Assembly: GCA_023212695.1 (NCBI GenBank)
Contig: JALCCG010000136.1
Location: 1 to 56,802, forward strand
Reading direction: 5' to 3'
Origin: Sporisorium sorghi
Lineage: Eukaryota; Basidiomycota; Ustilaginomycetes; Ustilaginales; Ustilaginaceae
Length of the DNA: 56,802 bases
The stretch's first letter is position 1, and every line of letters starts with the position of its first letter. Below the pieces are notes generated by a model, which was given only the letters and a program-made list of their open reading frames with translations, was not told the origin of the DNA and did no database searches. Positions 20,654-30,670 of the stretch are shown here, piece after piece. A program made the position numbers and the translations under genes.

Positions 20654-22354
20654 TCAAGCATCAAAGTAGAAGAGCTTCTTACGATGCGGTTGGAAACCCA
20701 TCTGAACCGTGCCGTTGCCATTACCATTCTCGGCCCCTGCTGCTGGGGGACCATTACCGCCTTGCTGACCGCCGCTGCTACCGTTAGTGGCGCTGCTTCG
20801 AGGCAACCTCGCGTCCTGTCCCAAGTGCTTAGCAAGTCCACCTGCATCGAGCCCCCACGCGGGATCGTAGACATCGTGCGTCTCCCGATCCGGCAGCTGC
20901 AGGATGGGATACGTCTTGAGACCCGAGAGATGGTCGTAGCTCCAAGTACGCGGAGGCTCTCGCTGTTGTTCGCGGTGAACATACTGCACACCGCCTTCAG
21001 CATCGACATCTTCCGACGCAGGCGTCAGCGCGGGCAGAGCATCGGTCGAGGTGAGCGGTTGGACGGCTCGGTGATGAGTTTGGGCCGGATGCATGCCCAG
21101 CGAGGATCGTGATCGAGGCGGTGGCATCAGCGACGTGCGATGGTGGCGTCGACCGCCCTGACCCGCCATGGCCGAGTTGGGTCGCGTGACAAAGTCGCCC
21201 GAAGTTAGGTCGTGCGACGACATCTCGCCTCCGTCTTCGGGCACGCTCGGTGTCGGGCTTCGATGCAGCACGGCCGGCATGGTCGAGTGACGACCCGACG
21301 CAGCCTGGCCCGTGCTGTTGGGCGGTGCTCCCAAGTTCATCATGTGGCCCACAGCAACGCGCTCACGCTCGTTTCCTTGTTGGTCGGATGCAGCCGAACT
21401 TTGATCGTGCCAACTGTGCTGGTGGCGATGATGGTGCTGGTGAGCATGGTGTTGGTGGTGGTTGGGATGATGGTGAACCCTTGCGGCCTGGTTGACAACC
21501 GCTCGACTGGCGACGGCGGCAGCATGACCATAGCTGATGCTCTGACGATGACCGGAATGGTGCGGGAAGGCGCAAGACGTCGACGACGATGCAGGAGGGG
21601 AAGCAATCGAAGTCATGGCTCCCCATCCAAGACCTTTGGCTCGCGGCGACGTGCCAGCGCTGTGCTGCAGGGAATGGTAGCCTGCAGCGCTGTTGGGTCG
21701 GGACGGAGACAGAGCAGCGCGGGCAGCATCCTGCGTCAAAGCCAGACTGCTGTGGTACGGGCTGCGCATCAGCGTGGGCGAAAGGGGCGGCTGGCCATAA
21801 CCACCAGCACTGACCAGCTGCTGGTGGTGCGACGAGCCAGCGCTGCCTACGTACATTTGAGGTGTGTTGGCGGCAGACCAGGCTCGCCCTGCAGAATACG
21901 CCCTCGCACTTCTAGGCATCTGTGCATACAGATTGGTGCTGCTGCCAGAGCGGCTGATGGGGGCGAGCAGGGGCGGAAGCACCGTGATATCGCGGCTCCT
22001 GCGTTTGCTCGCTTTCTTGTGAGCTGCATCTGCGTCCGTGACGCGAGTGAAGCTGTCGACGCGGGCGCGTGCCAGTCGCTGTGCTGGGTCCGCGATCGCC
22101 GTCGCCGCACCAGCCTCGGCCTTGGCATCAGCAGGCAAGGAGTCGCCAGGAATGCCTCCTTGGCCGATCTCGCTGACGTAGGCGGGCACGTGTCCTCGTC
22201 GAATCGTAGGCTTGGCCACCAGACTCTGCGTCGGAGTGACAGCAGCACTGCGATCATCAATGGGATGCAGCTTATCGCTTTTCTGACTCGAGGAGCGAGC
22301 CATGCTCACATCCCTCAAGGACGAGGCTCGCTTTTGTGCATACGAGATCTTCTG

Positions 22355-22395
<41 letters not shown>

Positions 22396-24946
22396 GTGAA
22401 GCGCTGCTCTCGCGTCGAGACGGGTGATCAGGCACGCGAGATGGCCGTTCGTCGCTGTCGCCAGTCGAGTGAAAGACGTCCGAGTCTGTCTGCATCGGTG
22501 CTGTGGAGGCGCTGGAGCGCCAGTTGAGCCAAGCCGAAGACAGAGAGCGCAGCCAGCCGCTACTCGTGGAGCCCGGGTTGGAGCTCGAAATCGAGACTGC
22601 ATTCGAGTTACGACGCGCAGGAGCGCCAGCGACACCAAAAAGAGACAGTCGTCGCAGGTCGGTCGGCCTCGACTCGGATGTGTCGGTGCCACGTCGCGAC
22701 ATGGCTGCCAAAGGACCCGATGCGCGAGACTGAGCGAGCTTGAGGCTGCCGACGGCCATGCTGAGGCTGTCGCTGCTGTCGGCGTTTCGCGAGCTGTGGT
22801 CCAGCTTGGACGGATCCTGGAAGCTCTGATACGAAAGGCTTTGGGACATGGCAGACGGACGTCGGCCAGGAAGGTCGGCATCTTGAGACGTCTGTCGCTG
22901 CAGCTGTTCGCTGTCCAGGTGAGCGCGGTCGTGCACCGATGACGAAGTGGCCAAGGTGTGCTGGTTGGTCAAGGTGATGCCGCTGGCGCCCATGAGCGTG
23001 TGCTCGCTCGCAAGGCTACGTGAGAGCAGCGAGCCTCTGGCGCTAGGGCTGCCGACGTGGTCGCTGAAGAGGTCGATGGAAGGGGCAGCGTGGTGCTGGC
23101 TGCTCTTGTCGAGTAGGTTGAGCGGACTGGTGGCCAGCAGAAGCGAAGATCGGTTGGAGCGCGAACTGGGTCGGTGTGGCAGCGTGGATGCAGGGGAGAT
23201 GGCTCGACCTGCTTCAGATTGCTGTTGTGTTTCCTCGTCGACCTCGTGGGTGGGAGCAAAGCCAGGCACCGACAGACGACGAGCAGCTCGGATGTTGTGC
23301 GAGCTCGATGACGAGGGCACGACCATCGACTGCCTAGGCGTGATGGCGGGCGTGGCAGTGCTGGTCGAGAGTCCCGATGTGGTGCCATGAGCGTTACCGT
23401 TGGCGTCAGCGCTGAAGCCGTTGCTGCTGCGAACACCCGAGTTGGAGCGTGGCTTGAGCCGTGGCTCCCATAGGCTGCTACCGCTTCCAGAGCTAAGGAC
23501 GCTGCCTTCTGTGCCAGCTGTGCTCGCCTTGCCAGCGCTAGCAGCGGAGGGCGTGCGTGGAGGTACGGACGAGTAGCGAGCGGGCTCTGACTGTTGAGCG
23601 ACTTCAGCAGCGCGAACTCTGGGGCTGTTCTGGGCGGCCGGTGTCATTGCGTATGATGGCGCGTATTGTGGGAAATAGCCTTCCGTGTTGGCGCCAGGAG
23701 GGTCGAGACCCAATGGAGTGATGAGCCTGCCGCTGGCGGTGCGAGGCTTTTGAGCCGCTCCACGACCGTAGACGTAGCCGCTTGAGCTCTCGGTGGCTGT
23801 GTCGCTGGCGCCACTGGGGATGCCTGCACCGCTGGCGCTGCTGCCGTCAGCATACTTGTCCATGCATTCGGGACAGAGGCATTCGCTTTCTGGTGTGCTG
23901 GCGGCCATTTGCACTGGCATGGAAGAGACGCTGGCGGATCTGGCCCATGAGTGAGACGGCGGCGGTGCCCAGGCGGTGTTGGTAGGGGGCACAAGCGGCT
24001 GTGAGAGATACTGCGTCAGCTCGCCAAGGCCAGAAGAGCGTCGTTCGTCGATCAAGCGGCATCGCTCGGAGCAATAGAGCGGAGTGGGAGCCTTGCGTTT
24101 GGCAGCGAGCTCGTCTTGTTGCTGCTTCAAGGCAGCTGGAGTGAGGCCGAGACCGCCGAGGAAGCCACGCCTCTTTGTGGTGGTGGTGGTGTTGTTGTTG
24201 GAGGCATGGGTGGCTTGGTTGGATTTGAAGGAGGACGGCCCGCTGCTGTTGGAATGCGAACGATTGCTGGCTGCTGAGCTGGGGCGGGAAGCGGCAGGGC
24301 TCTTGCGACCGTGAGGGGCGGATGGCTCACGGGTGGATGCTTTGGACTTGGCCTTGTCGTCGTGCAGCTTGGTGGTGGGACGGAGCTCACTTAGGGCGTG
24401 AAGACGACTGCCAGCGCTTCCGGTGCGCTTGTGTGGACCGAGTGGACCCGCTCCGGCCTTTGCATGGAGACGGCCAGCCGAGTGGGTGCGCTTGAGAGGA
24501 GCGGGACCTGGCGTTTTGGTGGTGTTGGTGGGAGAGTGTTTGGATGCAGCTGCGGCTTTGGCTTCGTCGGCAGTCTCGGATGCAGAGGAGCCGCGAGCTT
24601 TGATGGTGCCGGAGCGACTCTTGAGAGTGGAGTGTGTGACGGGAGAGGTGCCAGTAGCGGTGGATGAGCCGGGCTTTGCGATGCCTTCGCCAGGCTCGAT
24701 GAGGCAGTCGCAGGTGACGCAGTAGGTCTGTGTCCAAAGCTCCTGACCATCCATCTCGAAGGCGGCTTCCTCGTCGCTGGTGTCGTCGTCGGTGGTCTCT
24801 TGGTCGTCGTCGTCGGCCACTGCAGCAGAATCGCGCACCAACTTTGGATTGGGTTTGGATGGACCGGGAGTGGGGCCGTTGCCGTTCGCGGGCTTTGAGG
24901 CTGTGCCTGGCGGACGCGCGCCTCCGAGGCCAGCAGCGGGTGGCAT
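20654..24946 (-). CDS. Large low-complexity protein with ECL1-like Cys motifs
   Basis: A single 1430-residue frame. Most of it is Ser/Thr/Pro/Ala-rich and probably disordered, with a polyserine run from a (CTG)n tract and a His-rich stretch (HHHPNHHQHHAHQHHHRHQH). The ordered-looking part is N-terminal: YCVTCDCLIEPG near residue 73, LYCSERCRLID near 290 and ECLCPECMDKYADG near 355. The CxxC...YCSxxC pattern resembles the zinc-binding ECL1 (life-span regulatory) family of fungi, whose members are usually tiny, so this would be an expanded version with about 200 residues between the two halves of the site. The family call is tentative and no function is assigned. Many SxxS/RxxS stretches suggest phosphorylation. 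No intron seen. Confidence 0.7.
22356..22395. repeat. (CTG)n trinucleotide tract encoding polyserine
   Basis: About 13 CTG units on the plus strand, read as serine AGC codons on the coding minus strand. Likely to vary in length between strains. Confidence 0.95.
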
Positions 24947-25557
24947 GGTGTCGAAGGCAGCAGCGGTGTGGATGAGGCGAGAGTGCTACGAATGCATGTG
25001 TGGTGGTTGTGACGAGGAGGATGGTTCACGGCGAGACAGAGCAGTGATTAGCCGAGTCTGTGTATATGCGTCGTCTAAGAGGTGAGAGGAGAGTGCTGCG
25101 CTGACTGAGCAGACAGTAGGCAGAGTGAGAGAATCAAGCGTTGCAAAGTGGCATGGTGTTGGCGGTGATGAGATGGATTGCCAGCGGTCTAGACTGACGA
25201 GAAGGTGGTGGTGGAGTTGGAAGTGGTCTACTGCAGGAAGAGAACAAAAGAGAGCGAGAGATGATGGTGTTGGTGGGGAAAGCGAACAGTTCCAGTGTGG
25301 GTTGGGCCTGGCTGATGCTGGTCTGCGATATGAAAGGCGAGGCGAGGCGATGCAAAGCGATGCAAAGCAAAGGGTCGTGGGAGAGAAAGAGAGAGGAACG
25401 TGTCTGTCTGTCTGTGGAAGAAAGCGAGGAAAGCCTTCCAGGCTGAGTCAAAATCCGGCTGAGCGAGCGAGGAAAGCAAGCAAAGCAAAGCAAGCAAGCA
25501 GAAGGCTAAGCGAACGGCGACTGCTGCAGTTGCGATTGCATTAATCCATGAGCCAAG

Positions 25558-25580
25558 TCTCTCTCTCTCTCTCTCTCTCT
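25558..25580. repeat. (CT)n microsatellite
   Basis: Eleven to twelve CT units in non-coding sequence. Confidence 0.9.
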
Positions 25581-26320
25581 TGCCAGGATGCGGAGCGAGA
25601 AAACAAGAGACGGCAAAATTGAGTAAATTTGATTGTGGGAAAAGAGAGAGCAACCAAGTCAGTCTCTTTGAGTTTCTGCTTGAACACGGCATTCGCTCGG
25701 AAAGGAGAGGAAGACGCTTTCTCTTTCTCTCGCTCTTTCTCTCTTTCTCTCTCCCTTTTTGGCCCTTTCATCTCGCGTTTTTTGTTTTTTTTTTTTTGAG
25801 CTGCACCTCCAAGCGGAGTCGGGCCGGCGTGGGGGAAAGATGAGAAAAGATGAGAAAATCCACCCCAAACGGCGAAAAAGGAGCCACTTCGGTCACATTT
25901 GCCAACTCGATTCCCTCTCTCTCTCTCTCTCTCTGAGACCTGGCTGGCTGTCTTACCTTTCCATCCAGCTCAAAGCGTCGACGGCGTCTTCACTCGCCTG
26001 ACTCGAGGAGAGGGAGCAGGGTCAGCTTCGGCAACGGATTTCCATACCCGTAACTCACAGGCGACAGGGGGGCCCTTTGAGCAACGGGCCTGCTTCACCA
26101 AGCTAGCTCAGGGGAAACAAGAGAACAAAAAATTCTTTCTTTGCGAGAAGATGTCAGCCTCGCAAGCGAAATGTCGCGGCAAAGACTCCAACCCACAAGC
26201 GTCGATCTGGAGGGCGGCATGTTGACCGTCCCGAGATCAACAAACAGCTGCCCACACTCTCCTCGACGTCGGCTCGGTGTCCCATCGCCAGCAACTTGCC
26301 TCGCCGTCACACGAAATGCT

Positions 26321-26360
26321 GTGCTGTGCTGTGCTGTGCTGTGCTGTGCTGTGCTGTGCT
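26321..26360. repeat. (GTGCT)8 pentanucleotide repeat
   Basis: Eight perfect copies of a 5-bp unit in non-coding sequence. Confidence 0.95.
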
Positions 26361-27696
26361 TGATCGATGTCGTGTCAAGTTGTCATTCGATACTGACAAC
26401 TCACACGGCAACAAGGCCGTGTCTGCCGGGATCGCGGCACGGGTGCGGCGTAGCGTGGCGTGGCAGTGATGAGAGAGTTTTCTAATTTTGCACCAGCTGC
26501 ACGTCGACAAGCTGACCCGCTGCAAGGCTCCTCGGCAGGCCATCGTGTCACTCAGCAGCACAGCATGGATCAATGACGATGATATGGTGGTGGATAAGAT
26601 GCGATTCACAGAGCCACACGATGCACGAGCACGATCCCGGTGACGTTGGAATGGTCGACCCTTTTTCTCGACTTGACGATCAACGCAGAACATCCTGAGC
26701 AAGCCTGCTCCGGACGAACTTTTGCCATGAGGTCCAACAAGGCGAGTTGCATGAAATACCGCTCAAAGTCCCTTTACCTTGGATTGCAGTGGAAGAAGCT
26801 AACGCGTCCAAATGGCTTGTCGACAAGATCGCCGCTGATTCCTGCAACTTGCTGTCCTTGATTGCCGTTGCTCTCCGTCGGAAGCGAAATGTCTTGAACG
26901 ATGTTCAGTGTTAACGGCTGACCGGAACCCTGGAGTGGATTTGCCGACTGACATGCTGGCAATGGCCAAGCGAGCCGCGGTCTCCGAGATGGCGAGCTCG
27001 CTAATTTTCAACCATGTGCAGCAAGAGAGCAGCAGCCAGCGGAGAAGCGTCTTTGCTTACTCTAAGAGAGCGACGACGCGCTTAGTTAGATACCGCCGCT
27101 CGGCCGTTCTTTCTCTTCCCTTAGTTGCCGGCTATCTCAAAATGAAAATAAGGCCCAACCGTCGCAAGGCAAGCCCAACGTTTGCTTTCGTTTGCTTTCT
27201 GGCAAGCACCGTGAAAAGCAAGCCAGACACCGGGTACAGCTGCCACCCGCAGTCCCGAGCAGTGCAAGTGAAATCATAACCGAGATTGGAGAGAGGAACG
27301 TGTCAAAGATTGACCTTGAAGCATTCACAGGCGAAAAAAAGATGAGTGAGCAAGGGGCCCCAGATCAAGCAGAGTCGAAACAAGCTTAGCTCGACCGACC
27401 GAGCTTGCTCGTTCCGATACAGCGTCCTCCTTAGTTCCGAATCTAGGCGAGAACAGGAACGTGAGCCCGAAAATTCCTCAAGATGTTAGAGTGAGAAAAT
27501 TCGAATCGGGATCGTTTTGAAATGGGAGAGATCTTGATTGGCTCGCTGAAATTCAATTCGCGTCTTTTTTATGCAGCACCGAGTCACCGATTGGATTTGA
27601 CCAACTTCTTGCCCAACTGCTTTGCCTCTCTCTCTCTCTCCATCTTCATCTTCATCTCCACCATCCTTTTACCAATCAATACTCAACTCGCTCACC

Positions 27697-29601
27697 ATGC
27701 CTCCCACCACACATCTACGAGGACCACCCGACGATCCCAACGCAGAATGGATCATCCAAAAGTACGGCGGCACCAGCGTCGGCAAGTTCCTCGATACCAT
27801 CGCACAGCAGATCGTCCCCTCGTACCTCGCGGGGAACAAAGTCGCCATTGTATGCTCGGCTCGATCCGGCCAAACCAAGGCGCTCGGCACCACGAACTTG
27901 CTACTTCAAGCTGCCAACGAGGCGCTCGAAGAGGCGCTCACTCCGGCTGCCTCTCTGTCCAACTCGGTCGCCTCGCTCGCCAACGGCGCTGGTGGCGCAC
28001 AGACGCCCGTCCATCGGCCCGGCTCTGCATTCTCGCGCAAGTCCAGCTCCCGCGGTACTCCACTCGGCCGTGTCGAGCCGCTCAGCGGCAACGCGCTCGA
28101 TAGCAAGCTCGAACAGCTCAAGCTCAACGGCGACAAAGCCAACCCAGTCAAGAACGATGCTGGCTCCGACTCGGAGCCCGAAGTCGCCGTCGGCTTCAAT
28201 GCTACCGTCGACCGCATCCTCTCCGATCACATCGCCTCGGCAAGAAAAGCAGTTACCAAGAACACGCAACTCTTGCAGCAGCTCGAGAGCGACATGGCTG
28301 AAGACTGCGATCGTCTGCGCGACTTTTTGCTCGCAGCAAAGATCATCGAAGAGATCTCGCCCAAGTCGAAAGATATCATCATCGGCGTCGGCGAGCGTCT
28401 GTCGTGCCGCATCGCTGTCGGTGCTCTGCGCGATGCTGGGGTGGATGCTGAGCTCGTCACGCTCGAGAGCATTGTCGATCCGTCCTTCTCGGCGCATGCG
28501 GTGCAGGATGCACAGGGCGAGTTTACGCTCGACCAGGCGTTTTACGATGCGCTCAGCGAGGCGTTGGGCGAGCGTCTCAAGGCGTGCACTGGTGTGCCTG
28601 TCGTGACGGGCTACTTTGGCAACGTGCCCGGCTCGCTGCTCTCGCAGATTGGAAGAGGATACACCGACTTGTGCGCTGCGTTATGCGCGGTTGGCGTGGG
28701 TGCCAAGGAGCTGCAGATCTGGAAAGAGGTCGATGGCGTGTTCACTGCCGATCCGCGCAAAGTGCCTACCGCACGACTCATTCCGAGCATCACTCCGGAA
28801 GAGGCTGCCGAGCTCACGTACTACGGCAGCGAAGTCATCCACCCGTTCACCATGGAGCAGGCCATCAAGAAAGCCATCCCTATCCGCATCAAGAATGTCG
28901 ACAACCCCACTGGCATGGGCACCGTCATCTTCCCCGATGTTCCCGAGGGCCACGATTCGTCGGAAGATAAACTCGTCGACGGGCACGTCGACCAGCCGCG
29001 TCCGCCCCTTACCCCTTCGGCGAGCAAGTCGAACTTCTCCGCGTGGGGTACGTCGGCAAAAACCGAAGCCGCACGACCCGTGATGGGCGAGCGCAAGCTG
29101 CCCACCGCCGTCACCATCAAGGACAACGTGCTGGTGCTCAACGTGCACTCGAACCGCAAGACGGTCTCGCACGGCTTCTTCGCCAAGATCTTTGGCACGC
29201 TCGACAAGTACGGCGTGGTTGTCGACCTGATCTCCACCTCCGAGGTGCACGTCTCCATGGCCATGGCCGCGGGTCTGAGGCCGAGGACGCTCGAAAAGGT
29301 GAAGATGGACCTGCAGAAGGTGGGCACCGTCAGCGTGTTGCGCGAAATGGCCATCCTGAGTCTCGTCGGCAAGCACATGCGCAACATGGTCGGTGTCGCC
29401 GGCCGCATGTTCACCGTGCTCGCCGAGGGCAACGTCAACATCGAGATGATCAGCCAGGGTGCCAGCGAGATCAACATCTCGTGTGTGCTCCACGAGAAGC
29501 TGGCCGTCAAGGCGTTGAACCTGATTCATTATAGCGTGCTGGAAGTCAGCCCTAAACCGAGCAACTCGGAGGCGGGCGCTTTTGGAAGGTCGTTCTTCTA
29601 G
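27697..29601 (+). CDS. HOM3: Aspartate kinase
   Basis: Phosphorylates L-aspartate, the first step towards threonine, methionine and homoserine. The product is 634 residues from ATG 27697. The kinase motif KYGGTS is at 22-27, followed by VAIVCSARSG, the GVGERLSCRI region and GRGYTDLCAALCA. Two ACT domains form the C terminus (NVLVLNVHSNRK and LVGKHMRNMVGVAGRMF, then NIEMISQGASEINISC), as expected for a threonine-inhibited fungal enzyme. Yeast Hom3 has 527 residues; the excess is mainly a Ser/Gly-rich insertion at about residues 72-165 (QTPVHRPGSAFSRKSSSRG). A second Pro/Ser-rich linker lies near residues 435-455 between kinase and ACT parts. A CT-rich leader precedes the ATG. No intron. Confidence 0.96.
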   Translation: MPPTTHLRGPPDDPNAEWIIQKYGGTSVGKFLDTIAQQIVPSYLAGNKVAIVCSARSGQTKALGTTNLLLQAANEALEEALTPAASLSNSVASLANGAGGAQTPVHRPGSAFSRKSSSRGTPLGRVEPLSGNALDSKLEQLKLNGDKANPVKNDAGSDSEPEVAVGFNATVDRILSDHIASARKAVTKNTQLLQQLESDMAEDCDRLRDFLLAAKIIEEISPKSKDIIIGVGERLSCRIAVGALRDAGVDAELVTLESIVDPSFSAHAVQDAQGEFTLDQAFYDALSEALGERLKACTGVPVVTGYFGNVPGSLLSQIGRGYTDLCAALCAVGVGAKELQIWKEVDGVFTADPRKVPTARLIPSITPEEAAELTYYGSEVIHPFTMEQAIKKAIPIRIKNVDNPTGMGTVIFPDVPEGHDSSEDKLVDGHVDQPRPPLTPSASKSNFSAWGTSAKTEAARPVMGERKLPTAVTIKDNVLVLNVHSNRKTVSHGFFAKIFGTLDKYGVVVDLISTSEVHVSMAMAAGLRPRTLEKVKMDLQKVGTVSVLREMAILSLVGKHMRNMVGVAGRMFTVLAEGNVNIEMISQGASEINISCVLHEKLAVKALNLIHYSVLEVSPKPSNSEAGAFGRSFF

Positions 29602-30670
29602 AGCGGCCCCAAGCATGTAGAGAAATCGCTCCAACAGCGGTTCAAAAGGTCTCTTGGCGCATCCGTTTCTCAGCATTTGGTCCAACCCAAACCCAGAAAA
29701 AGCATCGTCTCTTTTCCTGCATTCGTTTTTTCTCCAACTTGTACTTGTATCTCACGTTTTCTTAGATCATAGTCATTCAAAAAAGGCTCATGTCCATGCT
29801 CTGTGGTGTGGTGGCTAGGTGAGTGCGAAGTGCGAGGTGGTGGTCGACACGCCTTCACTTGGTCCTCTCTGAGCGACGAATGATTTTTTGTAAAATAAAA
29901 ATAAAATTGATTTCGAGCAGTCCGGTGGGACATGTCATTTACTGCAAAGCAAGGTTGAGGACCACCACCGTGGCCCGTCGACCAGTCTCTCAGCGCCTGT
30001 GGTGCAGACTAACGGCCAGACAGTGCCGGAATATGCTCGCAGCCAGCCTGCAAGAGCAGCTGTTGACCCAAAAATCTTAGAAGAGCCTGGGCTGGCCCTC
30101 TTAGGGGCTGAAGCGAGCCGAATGCGGGCAGCCACCACGTCGGACGGGAAAGAACCCAGGCTTCCAAAGGGTGGTGCTTTGCGTGCCAAGGACCAGTCGA
30201 GCTGCTCACAGGACTGACTCTTGCTCATGTAGTCTCTACACTCCCTTCCCGTCACTCTGGCCCTGTTGCCTGTTCTGGCACTTGCCAAGCCCTTCTCACC
30301 TTGCCTCGCTGAGCCCAGCCCCGACCCCCAGCGGCAAGACCTTCGTCCCCTTCGTCGCCACCTTCCCTCCCCCCCTTCTCTTCATACCTCCATCCATTCC
30401 CCAGTCATTCGTTTCGGAGGGATCACTTCTTCACCTCGGGCAGGTCCTCTTTTTCATTCCCTTCTCCTTCTTTGGTCTCCAGCAAGCTTCTTCAGCCGGC
30501 CTGAAACACCTGCCGCTTTGATCGATGCAAAGCTGACGGACTCGCTGCTTGGGAGAACCTTTTATCTTACTTCTACTAAGTTCTCGGGGAGACACATCTG
30601 TGCACACGTTTGGGAACAAGCCGGTCTTGTTCCTTCTCAACCTCAAGACACCTTCGTACGACGACGAACG
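29602..30670. other. Intergenic region aspartokinase/membrane protein
   Basis: A 1.07-kb stretch with C-rich tracts near 30360 and no recognisable gene. The open frame running into the membrane protein from 30266 lacks a signal peptide and is treated as leader. Confidence 0.5.

Larger units (their letters stand above)
24947..27696. other. Gene-poor stretch of 2.75 kb
   Basis: No recognisable gene on either strand. It contains (CT)n at 25558-25580 and 25913-25935, a GTGCT pentanucleotide repeat and A/T-rich segments. It serves as upstream region for both the large Cys-motif protein and aspartokinase. Small open frames here lack family motifs. Confidence 0.55.

Noticed and set aside
21212..22399. 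395-codon open frame on the plus strand inside the large Cys-motif gene
   Set aside because: Arg/Ser/Ala-rich antisense frame ending in polyalanine from the (CTG)n tract; no motif of its own.
26908..27279. 123-codon frame upstream of aspartokinase
   Set aside because: No conserved motif, mixed codon usage and no nearby splice signals that would extend it.
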